From positions 1-64,000 of the forward strand of contig NZ_VLTJ01000020.1 in assembly GCF_007558815.1 (NCBI RefSeq): a DNA stretch of 64,000 nucleotides. The letters are read 5' to 3'. This DNA is from Verticiella sediminum (GTDB lineage: Bacteria; Pseudomonadota; Gammaproteobacteria; Burkholderiales; Burkholderiaceae_B). Positions 28,433-36,230 of this stretch are shown here, one piece after another. The translations under genes and the position numbers were made by a program. The notes under the pieces were generated by a model. It was not told the origin of the DNA, made no database searches, and saw nothing but the letters and a program-made list of their open reading frames with translations. Numbering within the stretch: the first letter of the stretch is position 1; every line of letters begins with the position of its first letter.

Positions 28433-29692
28433 TTAGCGCATGGCCATCAGCGTCTGCATGATCTGGTCCTGCGTCTTGATGGTCTGCGCGTTGGCCTGGT
28501 AGGTGCGCTGCGCGATGATCATGTTGACGAGTTCCTGGCTCATGTCGACGTTGGAGGCCTCCACCGCCTGGCCCTTGATGGTGGCCAGGCCGTTGGTGCC
28601 CGGCTGGCCCAGGATGGCCTGGCCCGATTCCGGCGATTCGCTCCAGGCGTTGCCGCCCACCGCCTTGAGCCCCGTGACGTTGTTGAAGTTGGCAAGCACC
28701 AGGGTGCCGATGTTCTGCGTCTGGCCGTTGGTGTAGCTCGCGATGACTTCGCCGCCGGCGCCCACCGCGATGCTCGCGAACTCGCCCGAGGCGTAGCCGT
28801 TCTGTGTGAAGTTCTGCGTGAAGGCCGAGCCGAACTGCGAGCTGCCGGCGTAGGCTATCTGGATGGCGAGCGGGTCCGCCGGCGCGTCGGCCGTGCCGGG
28901 CTGCGCGAAGTTGACGGTATACGCGGTCTGCGAGCCCGGCACCAGCGTTCCGCTGGACGTGAAGCGCAGTTCGGCGAAGTCGGCATTGCCGTCGCCGACC
29001 GTCATCGCGTCGTCGTCGAGCATGTATCGCACTTCCCAGATGCTCTCGCCGTTGTCGGCGCCGCGCTTGATGTAGTACTGCGTCAGGGTGTGCCGGTTGC
29101 CGAGCGAATCGTAGACCGTCATCGGCACCGAGTTGGTGAAGGTGCTCGGATCGTTCGCATCGAACGGATACACGGCGCCGTCGATGGCCGGCTCGCGCGA
29201 GTCCAGGTTGCGCTCGAAGTTCATGGCGGTGGTGGCCTGCGGCGCGATATTGCCCGCGGGCACGATGAGCTGCACCGGGTCCTGCCCCACGCCGCTGATC
29301 AGGGTGCCGTCCTCGTTGAGCACGTCGGCGGGGTAACCCGTCAGGCGCATGCCCTGCGCGTTGACGATGTAGTTGTCCTTGTCCTTGGTGAACTGGCCGT
29401 TGCGCGAATAGACGATTTCGCCGTTGGTGTTGATCAGGCGAAAGAAACCGTTGTTGCCGTCGATCGCCATGTCGTACTGGTTGCCGGTGATCTCCAGGTT
29501 GCCGGTGGTGAAGCGCTGCTGGATCGAGCTCACCTGCACGCCCAGGCCGATGCGCGACGAGGCGTAGATGTCGGCGAAGTTGATGCTGCCCGACTTGTAG
29601 CCGACAGTGCTGGCGTTGGCGATGTTGTTGCCGATGACGTCCAGGTTCTGCGAAGCGGCGTTCAGGCCGCTCAATGCTTGTCCGAAGCCCAC
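28433..29692 (-). CDS. flgE: flagellar hook protein FlgE
   Basis: 419 residues: GFGQALSGLNAASQNLDVIG, NNIANASTVGYKSGSINFAD, and the C-terminal VEASNVDMSQELVNMIIAQR. The start is GTG at 29692, supported by AGGGAG seven bases upstream and by alignment of the family N-terminus. The open frame upstream is a shadow. The length is in the usual FlgE range. Confidence 0.96.
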   Translation of the reverse strand: MGFGQALSGLNAASQNLDVIGNNIANASTVGYKSGSINFADIYASSRIGLGVQVSSIQQRFTTGNLEITGNQYDMAIDGNNGFFRLINTNGEIVYSRNGQFTKDKDNYIVNAQGMRLTGYPADVLNEDGTLISGVGQDPVQLIVPAGNIAPQATTAMNFERNLDSREPAIDGAVYPFDANDPSTFTNSVPMTVYDSLGNRHTLTQYYIKRGADNGESIWEVRYMLDDDAMTVGDGNADFAELRFTSSGTLVPGSQTAYTVNFAQPGTADAPADPLAIQIAYAGSSQFGSAFTQNFTQNGYASGEFASIAVGAGGEVIASYTNGQTQNIGTLVLANFNNVTGLKAVGGNAWSESPESGQAILGQPGTNGLATIKGQAVEASNVDMSQELVNMIIAQRTYQANAQTIKTQDQIMQTLMAMR

Positions 29693-29709
29693 GGTGGTTC
29701 TCCCTTGAT

Positions 29710-30381
29710 CTACAGAACTTTGCGGATATCGAAAAGACCGACGGTTCCCGCGAGGCCGAGGTCGAGCTTGAGGCCGTCGGCGGCGTATGCCACGCTGCCG
29801 ACCTTGCCGTAGGTGAGCGTGCCCACCGTCACCGCGTTGCCGCTGGCATCGGTGCCCGAGACCACGGCGCGATAGGCGCCGTCCGGCACGTCGGCGCCCA
29901 CCGAATCCTTGCCGTCCCATTCGACGTTGTAGACCCCGACGGCCTGCGCACCGAGTTCGAACTTGCGCACCACGTTGCCGGCGTTGTCCACGATGCTGAC
30001 GGTGACGTCCGCGGTCGGGCTGATGACGTCGATGCCGAACGGCGTCGACACCCCGTTGCCGACCGAGATCTTCTCGCCGGGCACGAGCACCTCGCGGCCG
30101 ACCAGCGCGGTCGCCTGCAGCGACTGCGAGATGTCGATCTGCCCGGAGACGGCGAGCAGGGTGTTGTTGAGCTGGGTGATGCCGTTGACCGTGCTCAACT
30201 GCGCGAGCTGCGACGTGACTTCGGCGTTGTCCATGGGGTTGAGCGGGTCCTGGTTCTTGAGCTGCGTGATGAGCAGCGTGAGAAAGCGGTCCTGGATCTC
30301 GTTCGATAGCGAATTGGCGCCGGCGCCGCTCTGGGCGAGCGCGGCAGCGGTGGAATTCTGGCTGCTGGATACGGTGGTCAT
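29710..30381 (-). CDS. flgD: hook assembly scaffold protein FlgD
   Basis: 223 residues. The conserved N-terminal half has RFLTLLITQLKNQDPLNPMD and NAEVTSQLAQLSTVNGITQL. The C-terminal half holds the Tudor/FnIII-like domains (VGREVLVPGEKI ... VEWDGKDSVGADVPDGAYRA). It caps the growing hook and is lost at hook completion. Confidence 0.97.
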   Translation of the reverse strand: MTTVSSSQNSTAAALAQSGAGANSLSNEIQDRFLTLLITQLKNQDPLNPMDNAEVTSQLAQLSTVNGITQLNNTLLAVSGQIDISQSLQATALVGREVLVPGEKISVGNGVSTPFGIDVISPTADVTVSIVDNAGNVVRKFELGAQAVGVYNVEWDGKDSVGADVPDGAYRAVVSGTDASGNAVTVGTLTYGKVGSVAYAADGLKLDLGLAGTVGLFDIRKVL

Positions 30382-30388
30382 GGCGGAT

Positions 30389-30805
30389 TCACTGGCCGAT
30401 GGTCAGGGTCTTCTGCATCAGTGCCTTGGCCGTGTTGAGCACTTCGACGTTGGCCTGATAGGAGCGCGAGGCGGCGATCATGTTGACGGTCTCGTCGACC
30501 ACGTTGACGTTGGGCATGGCCACGTAGCCGTCGGCGTTGGCCAGCGGGTTGCGCGGGTCGAACACCATGCGCAGCGGCGACGGGTCCTGCACCACCTGCG
30601 CCACCTCGACGCCGCCGATCTCCCGGCCGTACGCCTGGCCCGCGTAGGGCGTGGTGCGAAACACCACCTGGCGCGCCCGGTAGGGCTGGCCATCGGGGCC
30701 GACCGCGCTGTCGGCGTTGGCCAGGTTGCTGGCCGAGACGTTCATGCGCTGCGACTGAGCGGTCATGGCCGAGCCCGCGACCTGGAAGATGCTCATGAGG
30801 GACAT
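30389..30805 (-). CDS. flgC: flagellar proximal rod protein FlgC
   Basis: 138 residues: [40 protein letters not shown] and [20 protein letters not shown] are FlgC signatures. It lies between flgB (14 bases) and flgD (7 bases). Confidence 0.97.
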   Translation of the reverse strand: MSLMSIFQVAGSAMTAQSQRMNVSASNLANADSAVGPDGQPYRARQVVFRTTPYAGQAYGREIGGVEVAQVVQDPSPLRMVFDPRNPLANADGYVAMPNVNVVDETVNMIAASRSYQANVEVLNTAKALMQKTLTIGQ

Positions 30806-30819
30806 AGCTTGCTCCGGGG

Positions 30820-31233
30820 TTACTGCTGCACGGCGGCCAGCATGGACTTGATGCGCGAGGACACCAGCGTGGCCGTGCTCTGGTAGCGCAGGGTGTTGTC
30901 GGCGAAGGCGACGCGTTCGGCGTCCATGTCGACCGTGTTGCCGTCCAGCGAAGGCTGCAGCGGCTGGCGATACAGCAACTGCGCACCCGCACTGCCCTGG
31001 GCCGCGGCCGGGATGTGTGCTGCCGAGGTCAGGCTGAGCCTGACCTCGGGCAGGCGCGGGACGCTGCCCGTGCCCACGGCCTCGCGCAGCGCGCTCGAGA
31101 AGTCGAAATCGCGGGCCTTGTAGCCGGGCGTATCGGCATTGGCGATATTCGCCGACAGCACTTCCTGGCGCTGGGCGCGCAGGGCAATGGCTTGCTGATA
31201 GAAGCGAAACGCGTTGTCGAGTCGATCGACCAT
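30820..31233 (-). CDS. flgB: flagellar proximal rod protein FlgB
   Basis: 137 residues from [20 protein letters not shown], with the rod motif [20 protein letters not shown] and a C-terminal helix [17 protein letters not shown]. The ATG at 31233 is chosen because sequence before it is not conserved in the family. It is the first gene of flgBCDEFGHIJ, head-to-head with flgA. Confidence 0.96.
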   Translation of the reverse strand: MVDRLDNAFRFYQQAIALRAQRQEVLSANIANADTPGYKARDFDFSSALREAVGTGSVPRLPEVRLSLTSAAHIPAAAQGSAGAQLLYRQPLQPSLDGNTVDMDAERVAFADNTLRYQSTATLVSSRIKSMLAAVQQ

Positions 31234-31361
31234 CGGAAAACTCCCGGCGCCGGCGCGGACACCGTCTGAACGGCGCGCCGCGACGGCGACGCGCGGGCAG
31301 CCCGACCGGCGGACGAGCTTTTCCCAGGGCTGCATCTTAGGGGCTCGCGCAAGCCGGCAAA

Positions 31362-31383
31362 GGAACGAACAAAGCCGCGTTCC
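31362..31383. promoter_or_regulatory. inverted repeat in flgB/flgA divergent spacer
   Basis: GGAACG, 10 bases, CGTTCC, a perfect 6+6 dyad centred about 52 bases upstream of the candidate flgA -10 box. That is a place where an activator such as FlhDC would bind. The function is inferred from position only. Confidence 0.35.
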
Positions 31384-31399
31384 CCGCTCAATTCGGGAT

Positions 31400-31427
31400 T
31401 TGGCTCGATGGGTCCGGTTCCTACAAT
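31400..31427 (+). promoter_or_regulatory. candidate sigma-70 promoter of flgA
   Basis: TTGGCT, 16 bases, TACAAT, 33 bases before the flgA start. The -10 box is good and the -35 box moderate. A weak -35 is usual for activator-dependent class II promoters. Confidence 0.5.
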
Positions 31428-31460
31428 GCGGTCATAGCCCGCCCTGCCCCCGCCCCGACC

Positions 31461-32162
31461 ATGCTCCGCACAGCCACCCCGCGCCGCCCGCTCCCGGCCG
31501 CTGCCGCCCTCGTCCTGGCAATGGCATCGGCGCCGGCCGCGGCCACGCCCGCCGACACCATCGCCGCAGCGGTGACCGACTACCTCGTTGCGCAAGCCGC
31601 CCATCTTCCCGGCGTGCCGCAGGTGCGCGTGGAGGCGGGTAGCGCCGCGCGCCACCCGGCATGCGACGCGCCCGAGGCCTTCCTGCCGCCCGGGACGCGG
31701 CTGCGCGCGCGCATGTCGGTGGGCGTGCGCTGCGCCGCGCCGAATGTCTGGACGGCGTACGTGCAGGCCCAGCTCAGCGTGCCCGGCGACGCCTGGGTGG
31801 CCGCGCGCCCCATCGACGCGGGCCAGCCCATCACCGCCGAGGACCTCGCGCCGCGCGCCGGCGACCTGCTCGCGCTGCCGGCGACCGCGATCCTGCATCC
31901 CGAACAGGCGATCGGCGCAGTCGCCACGCGGCGCATCGCCGCTGGCCGCGAGCTGCGCACCGATGCGCTGCGCAGCGCCGACGCCGTGCTGCGCGGGCAG
32001 ACCGTGCGTCTGGTCGTGCACGGGGCCGGCTTCACCGCCACCGGCGAAGGCCAGACGCTCGCCGCCGCGGGCCCCGGCATGCCGGTGCAGGTGCGCACCG
32101 CCTCCGGCCAGCTCGTGAACGGCATCGTGCGCGATGCGGGCACGGTCGAAGTCCCGCTCTGA
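31461..32162 (+). CDS. flgA: P-ring assembly chaperone FlgA
   Basis: 233 residues with a signal peptide (about 1-28). The C-terminal SAF/ChapFlgA region has AARPIDAGQPITAEDLAPRA, RRIAAGRELRTDALR and GFTATGEGQTLAAAGPGMPV, the family signatures. It acts in the periplasm on FlgI. It is divergent from flgB and 114 bases before the flgM start. Confidence 0.95.
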   Translation: MLRTATPRRPLPAAAALVLAMASAPAAATPADTIAAAVTDYLVAQAAHLPGVPQVRVEAGSAARHPACDAPEAFLPPGTRLRARMSVGVRCAAPNVWTAYVQAQLSVPGDAWVAARPIDAGQPITAEDLAPRAGDLLALPATAILHPEQAIGAVATRRIAAGRELRTDALRSADAVLRGQTVRLVVHGAGFTATGEGQTLAAAGPGMPVQVRTASGQLVNGIVRDAGTVEVPL

Positions 32163-32192
32163 AGGTGCCGCTCTGAACCACGCAACTGCCCC

Positions 32193-32219
32193 TAAAGTTG
32201 GCCCGGCGACGGCCGTTAA
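32193..32219 (+). promoter_or_regulatory. sigma-28 (FliA) promoter of flgMN
   Basis: TAAAGTTG, 11 bases, GCCGTTAA, near-identical to the fliC, fliD and flgKL promoters. It lies between flgA and flgM, so flgM can be made both by read-through from the class II flgA promoter and from its own late promoter, as in Salmonella. Confidence 0.88.
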
Positions 32220-32276
32220 AGCTCGTGTAACATCGGGCGATGCCGTTCGCGCATGGCCCGCGTGCTGGAGAATGTG

Positions 32277-32546
32277 TTGAAGATCGCCCCCGTTTCCGCT
32301 CCCGCCGCCGAGGCGCCGGACGCCGCCAATACGCTGCGGCGCAAGCCGGCTGCCGCAGATACCGCGGCAGCCGGCGCCACCGTCGCCCTGAGCGCCACCT
32401 CGACCGCCCTGGCTCAGGCCGACGGCGACATCGACATGGCGCGCGTCGAAACCATCCGCCAGGCCATCCGCGCCGGCGAACTCACGATCGATCCGGCGCG
32501 CATCGCCGACGGGCTGATCGAGAGCGTGCGCGAACTGATCCGCTGA
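32277..32546 (+). CDS. flgM: anti-sigma-28 factor FlgM
   Basis: Small secreted inhibitor of FliA. The C-terminal half (MARVETIRQAIRAGELTIDP, ARIADGLIESVRELIR) is the sigma-binding FlgM domain; the N-terminal half is Ala-rich and disordered. Start: TTG at 32277 is proposed because GGAG lies six bases before it and the product then begins (M)KIAPVS like other FlgM proteins. ATG 32253 (97 residues) and GTG 32274 are in-frame alternatives without well-placed ribosome sites. It is one base from flgN. Confidence 0.93.
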   Translation: MKIAPVSAPAAEAPDAANTLRRKPAAADTAAAGATVALSATSTALAQADGDIDMARVETIRQAIRAGELTIDPARIADGLIESVRELIR

Positions 32547-32547
32547 A

Positions 32548-33003
32548 ATGTCTACTGCCCTGAACCACTGCATGGAGCGCGAGCTGGCCGTGCTGCGCGA
32601 CTTCACCGCCCTGCTCGAAGAAGAGACCGCGGCGCTGTCGACCCGCGCCGAACCCGACGTCCTCGCCCAGCTCGCCGAACGCAAGATGTTCGCGCGCGAC
32701 GCGCTGGCCAACCTGGCCGCCGAACGCGATGCCGTGCTGGCCGCCATCGGGCTGCCCATCGGGCATGCCGGAACGCAGCAGGCCGCCGACGCGGATGCCG
32801 AACTGTATGTGTGCTGGCAGGATCTGCTGGCGGCCGCCGGCCAGGCCCGCGCGCTCAACGAACGCAACGGCATGCTCGTGCGGGCACATCTGCGCAACGC
32901 GCAACAAGCCGTGCGCGCCATCCGGGTCGCCACCGGCGCCGATCTCTACGGCGCCGATGGCCGCCAACCCTCCGCCGCCGCCCTCGGCCCTAGGCTGTAT
33001 TGA
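32548..33003 (+). CDS. flgN: flagellar export chaperone FlgN
   Basis: 151 residues, helical, with the FlgN pattern MERELAVLRDFTALLEEETA early and NERNGMLVRAHLRNAQQAVR late. It chaperones FlgK and FlgL. It follows flgM directly. Confidence 0.94.
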   Translation: MSTALNHCMERELAVLRDFTALLEEETAALSTRAEPDVLAQLAERKMFARDALANLAAERDAVLAAIGLPIGHAGTQQAADADAELYVCWQDLLAAAGQARALNERNGMLVRAHLRNAQQAVRAIRVATGADLYGADGRQPSAAALGPRLY

Positions 33004-33062
33004 CCCCTTTCAATCGGCGGCGGGGCAATCCGCCGCCGGCCTGCGCGCCTGGGCTGCGTGCT

Positions 33063-34022
33063 TCAGGCTGCCTGGAGCCCGTAGGTCTTGCGGTACATCT
33101 CCTGCAAATGCTCGCCGACGGTGCACGGCGCATAGCGCGGCGCAGTGCCTTCGGGCACGCTGCCGGGCACGGCTTCGACGCGGGCCATGTAGTCCGGGGT
33201 ATAGAAGAAGGGGATCGAATAGCGCGGTGCCCCGCCCGATCGCGTGTTGCGCACCCGGTGCGGGTTGGAGTGGTAGCGCCCGTTGGTCCAGCGCGGGATC
33301 ATGTCGCCCAGGTTGATGACCAGCGAGCCTTCGATGGGTGTGGCCTCGACCCAGGAACCGTCGGGCATCTGTACCTCCAGCCCGCCCCAGGCATCCTGCG
33401 CGAGCAGCGTGACGGCGCCCCAGTCGGTGTGCGCGCCGGCACCGAAGGTGCGCTCATCGGCGTCGGCCGGGTGCGCGGGATAGCGGATCATGCGCAGCGT
33501 CACCATCGGGTTGCCGTGGGTATGGTCGAAGTAGTCTTCCGGCAGATCCAGCGACAGCGCCATCAACTGCATCAGGCGCTGCGCCAGCGCGCACATCGCT
33601 TCGGTGTAGGCCAGACTCTGGCCGCGGACCCAGGGCAGCCCGGCGGGCCACTGGTTCGCGCCATAGGAGTAGTAGCCGCGCTGCACGTACGGGTGCTCGG
33701 GCGGGTACTCGATACCGCAATAGAAGCTCTCTTTCACATCGGGTCGCGCATTCGCGTCGAGCGTCTGGCTGCCGATGCATTCATATCCGCGCGCGGCCTT
33801 GGAGTGCTTGAGCGCGATGGCCTCCTTGTCGGCCTCCGGCAGGTTGAGCACGGCTTCGGCGACCTCGAATTGCCGCGCGAGCAGCTCCGCGTCGAGGCCG
33901 TGATGGATCACGTAGAAGAAGCCCGTGGCCTCGCCGGCCGCACGGATCTGGCGGGCGACCTCGGCGTTGCGCGCGCCGCCCGGCCGGAGCGCATCGGTCA
34001 GGTCGATGACGGGAATGGTCAT
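33063..34022 (-). CDS. 2-oxoglutarate/Fe(II)-dependent oxygenase, isopenicillin N synthase-like
   Basis: 319 residues. The N-terminal non-haem dioxygenase segment (about 1-120, MTIPVIDLTDALR, ATGFFYVIHHGL) is followed by the catalytic 2OG-Fe(II) domain (about 170-285). Visible ligands are H198-x-D200 and H255 for iron, and R267-Y-S269 for the co-substrate carboxylate. The family includes gibberellin/flavonoid-type oxidases and many bacterial enzymes of unknown substrate; the substrate here cannot be read from sequence. It is not a flagellar gene. It lies 105 bases before an ABC solute-binding protein gene on the same strand, with a stem-loop repeat between them. Confidence 0.9.
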   Translation of the reverse strand: MTIPVIDLTDALRPGGARNAEVARQIRAAGEATGFFYVIHHGLDAELLARQFEVAEAVLNLPEADKEAIALKHSKAARGYECIGSQTLDANARPDVKESFYCGIEYPPEHPYVQRGYYSYGANQWPAGLPWVRGQSLAYTEAMCALAQRLMQLMALSLDLPEDYFDHTHGNPMVTLRMIRYPAHPADADERTFGAGAHTDWGAVTLLAQDAWGGLEVQMPDGSWVEATPIEGSLVINLGDMIPRWTNGRYHSNPHRVRNTRSGGAPRYSIPFFYTPDYMARVEAVPGSVPEGTAPRYAPCTVGEHLQEMYRKTYGLQAA

Positions 34023-34044
34023 GATTGCGTCCTTTGAATGCGTC

Positions 34045-34117
34045 TCAGCCTCCGCCCGGCCGCCCGAAGGAGGCTGAAGCCCCCTCGGGGGGCAGCGAAC
34101 GCAGTGAGCGTGGGGGG
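34045..34117 (+). repeat. REP-like stem-loop element
   Basis: Three successive stems: TCAGCCTCC/GGAGGCTGA around a 15-base loop (34045-34077), GCCCCC/GGGGGGC (34079-34093), and ACGC/GCGT (34099-34111), then a G run. The loop plus flanks shares the exact 19-mer CCGCCCGGCCGCCCGAAGG with each unit of the fliF-fliG repeat. It lies between the oxygenase and solute-binding protein genes and may act as a transcription or mRNA-stability barrier. Confidence 0.85.
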
Positions 34118-34127
34118 GCGTTTCATC

Positions 34128-35156
34128 TCAACCCCGCAGCATGCGCGCTTCCAGCGGCGGCAGGAAAGCGTCGTTCCAGATGTCGGCCACTCCGAGCCCG
34201 GCCTGCAATCCGAAGGCGTCGACCGTCTCGTCGATGGTGGCCTGTACGCGCTCGGGCGTGGCGGCTCCCCAGCCGTGGGCGGCAGTGGCCTGCGTCTGCA
34301 TGGTGCCGGTGGTGATGAGTTGCAGCCGCTCGGTTTCCAGCGCCTCATTGGCCAGCGGCTCCTTGCGCTTGACCGCTGCGCCGCCAGCGATCGGGTCCGC
34401 AATGACGTCGAGCCAGCCACGGGTGGAGGCGGCGATGAAGGCTTTCATGGCGTCGGCCCGGGCCATGGCGGCGGGATTGGCGATGATGCCGTTGCCATAG
34501 GACTGCATGCCGTAGTCCGAGTAGCGGTAGACCTGTAGGGTATCCAGGTCGACCCCGCGCGCCTTGAGGTTGAGCAGGCCGGTGAAGTAGAAATAGGCGG
34601 CGGCGTCGAAGTCGCCCCGCGCGAAACGCGTATCCCCGGCGCCCGGCTCCATGTTCTCCCAGACCACCCCGCTCGGATCGAAGCCCTGGGCCTTGGCGAA
34701 CACCGGAAACAGCTTGCGCGAGGCATTGAACGGCTGGCCCAGGATGCGCTTGCCGGCGAAATCGGCCGGGCTGGCGATCGGGCCGCCCTTGCGCACGATC
34801 AGTGCATTGGGATTGAGGTCGTACTGCATGGCCACGGCCCGCAGGCCGGCTTCCGGATGCTGGACATTGAATTCGATCATCGAGGCCAGGTCGGCCGAAG
34901 CGGCGTCGTAGGCGCCGCCGGCCACCAGGCTGATGGCGGCCGTGGAGCCGTTGCCCGAGTCGATCGTCACATCCAGGCCCGCCTCGTCGTAGTAGCCGCG
35001 CTGCTGCGCCAGAAAGTAGCCGGCGCCAGAAGCCTCGAACCTCCAGCCGAGATTGAACTTGAATGGGGTCTTCTTCTGGGCGCGCGCAATGCCGAACGGA
35101 TAGAGTCCGAACACGGCGGATGCACCCGCAGCTTGCAGGAGATGACGGCGTTTCAT
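34128..35156 (-). CDS. ABC transporter periplasmic solute-binding protein (NMT1/SsuA-like)
   Basis: 342 residues with a twin-arginine-like leader (MKRRHLLQAAGASAVFGLYP, cleavage near ARAQ) and an NMT1/THI5-type type-2 periplasmic binding fold: GYFLAQQRGYYDEAGLDVTI, SLVAGGAYDAASADLASMIE, FAGKRILGQPFNASRKLFPV. Members bind sulphonates, nitrate, thiamine precursors or aromatic acids; the ligand is not predictable here. No permease or ATPase gene is adjacent, so it is an orphan inside the flagellar locus. It is probably co-transcribed with the oxygenase downstream. Confidence 0.9.
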   Translation of the reverse strand: MKRRHLLQAAGASAVFGLYPFGIARAQKKTPFKFNLGWRFEASGAGYFLAQQRGYYDEAGLDVTIDSGNGSTAAISLVAGGAYDAASADLASMIEFNVQHPEAGLRAVAMQYDLNPNALIVRKGGPIASPADFAGKRILGQPFNASRKLFPVFAKAQGFDPSGVVWENMEPGAGDTRFARGDFDAAAYFYFTGLLNLKARGVDLDTLQVYRYSDYGMQSYGNGIIANPAAMARADAMKAFIAASTRGWLDVIADPIAGGAAVKRKEPLANEALETERLQLITTGTMQTQATAAHGWGAATPERVQATIDETVDAFGLQAGLGVADIWNDAFLPPLEARMLRG

Positions 35157-35586
35157 GAGGCGGTCCTTGTGAAGGCGGGAGGCAGGGCCGAGCAGGCAAT
35201 GGGGTGTTGCGAGCGGTGCGCCGTGCAGGCGCCGCGGCAGAGTGGCGGGTCTTGCTTCATCGATGGCTCCCGGCGAATCGCGACAGGTCGCGACGGATCA
35301 GATCCGCTCGTCACTGATCGACAAGCGAACTGGGGCATCGAGCAATTTCCGGGCGGCGGGCAGAGAACCCAGTACCGCTGAACGCTTCTACTCTTGCCGA
35401 ACCTTCATGCAACGACTGTGCCAAACGGCGAGGTGGGCTTGGCGGCTTCGAGAACGCGCAACCCTGGCCCCCCCAGGGGCCTCGTCGCACCCCGCGATGG
35501 TGCGGCGGCGGCTGAAAATGGTGCACGGCACGCTCGGACAGGAAGCGTCGCCGGTCCGCGCGCAGGCCGGCCTTTGCACCCGTCGA
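35157..35586. other. 430-base stretch without a recognisable gene
   Basis: Lies between the end of the flhG-like gene and the start of the solute-binding protein gene. It contains a GGATC/GATCC dyad near 35316-35326 and a CCCTGG/CCAGGG hairpin at 35462-35478 without a T run. No conserved product is evident in any frame. It presumably holds the promoter of the solute-binding protein gene and the 3' end of the long motility transcript. Confidence 0.4.
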
Positions 35587-36213
35587 TCAGCCACGCAACA
35601 GACTGTCGGCCAGGGCCGCACCAGGGTCCGGTTCGCCATCCAGCGCCAGCGGCACATGCCCGGCGAAGCCCGGCGCCATGCCGAGATAGCGCGAGGAGAC
35701 GTGAGCGATCCGTGCATGGATCGCCAGGGCCTGGGCCGCGTTGGCGGCCGCGCGCACGCCCACCCGTACCCGCACCGGGCTCTCGGCGCCCAGCGCCTTG
35801 AGGCTGGCGTAGACCCAGGCCAGTGTCTGGGCAGGCTCCTGGCGTGCGTGCACCACGATCACGACCTCCCCGGCCGCCGTGACCAGGCCGGGCGCGGCTT
35901 GCCAGGATTCCGCCTGCGCCGAGGCCAACAGCAGATCCGGCGGCACGGCACAGGCGCGGCACACGGTCTCGGCCACATCCTCGCCGGGCTCGCGGGCGAG
36001 CTGCCACGACACGGGATTCGCGGCCGGCGCATGCAGATAGGCGCGCGAGCGGCCCGCACGCACGAGTGCTGCCGCAAGACCGCGTCGCGCCAAGGCCCCC
36101 GCCAGGGCCACCGCCACCACGCCGGAATCCCGGCCCGGCTCCAGCACGGCGACGTGGCGCAGCCGCGTGCCAGCCATGAGACGACGCAGGCCCTCCGCCT
36201 GATCGGGCTGCAT
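35587..36213 (-). CDS. FlhG/FleN-like protein lacking the P-loop
   Basis: 208 residues directly behind flhF (17-base gap), where flhG normally sits. The overall pattern is MinD/ParA-like: a leading strand plus helix (LRHVAVLEPGRDSGVVAVAL ... GALARRGLAAALV), VIVVHARQEPAQTLAWVYAS as in the FlhG middle part, and SSRYLGMAPGFAGHVPLALD near the end. However, the expected GKGGVGKT Walker A is replaced by EPGRDSGVVAVA, so ATP binding is unlikely. In other bacteria FlhG limits flagellar number together with FlhF. This one may act without ATP or be a degenerate relic. The assignment rests on synteny and weak resemblance. Confidence 0.65.
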   Translation of the reverse strand: MQPDQAEGLRRLMAGTRLRHVAVLEPGRDSGVVAVALAGALARRGLAAALVRAGRSRAYLHAPAANPVSWQLAREPGEDVAETVCRACAVPPDLLLASAQAESWQAAPGLVTAAGEVVIVVHARQEPAQTLAWVYASLKALGAESPVRVRVGVRAAANAAQALAIHARIAHVSSRYLGMAPGFAGHVPLALDGEPDPGAALADSLLRG

Positions 36214-36230
36214 GAGATGCCCCCCCTGGC

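Noticed and set aside
35462-35478. CCCTGG/CCAGGG hairpin downstream of the flhG-like gene as a terminator
   Set aside because: No T run follows on either strand and it lies more than 100 bases from the gene end.
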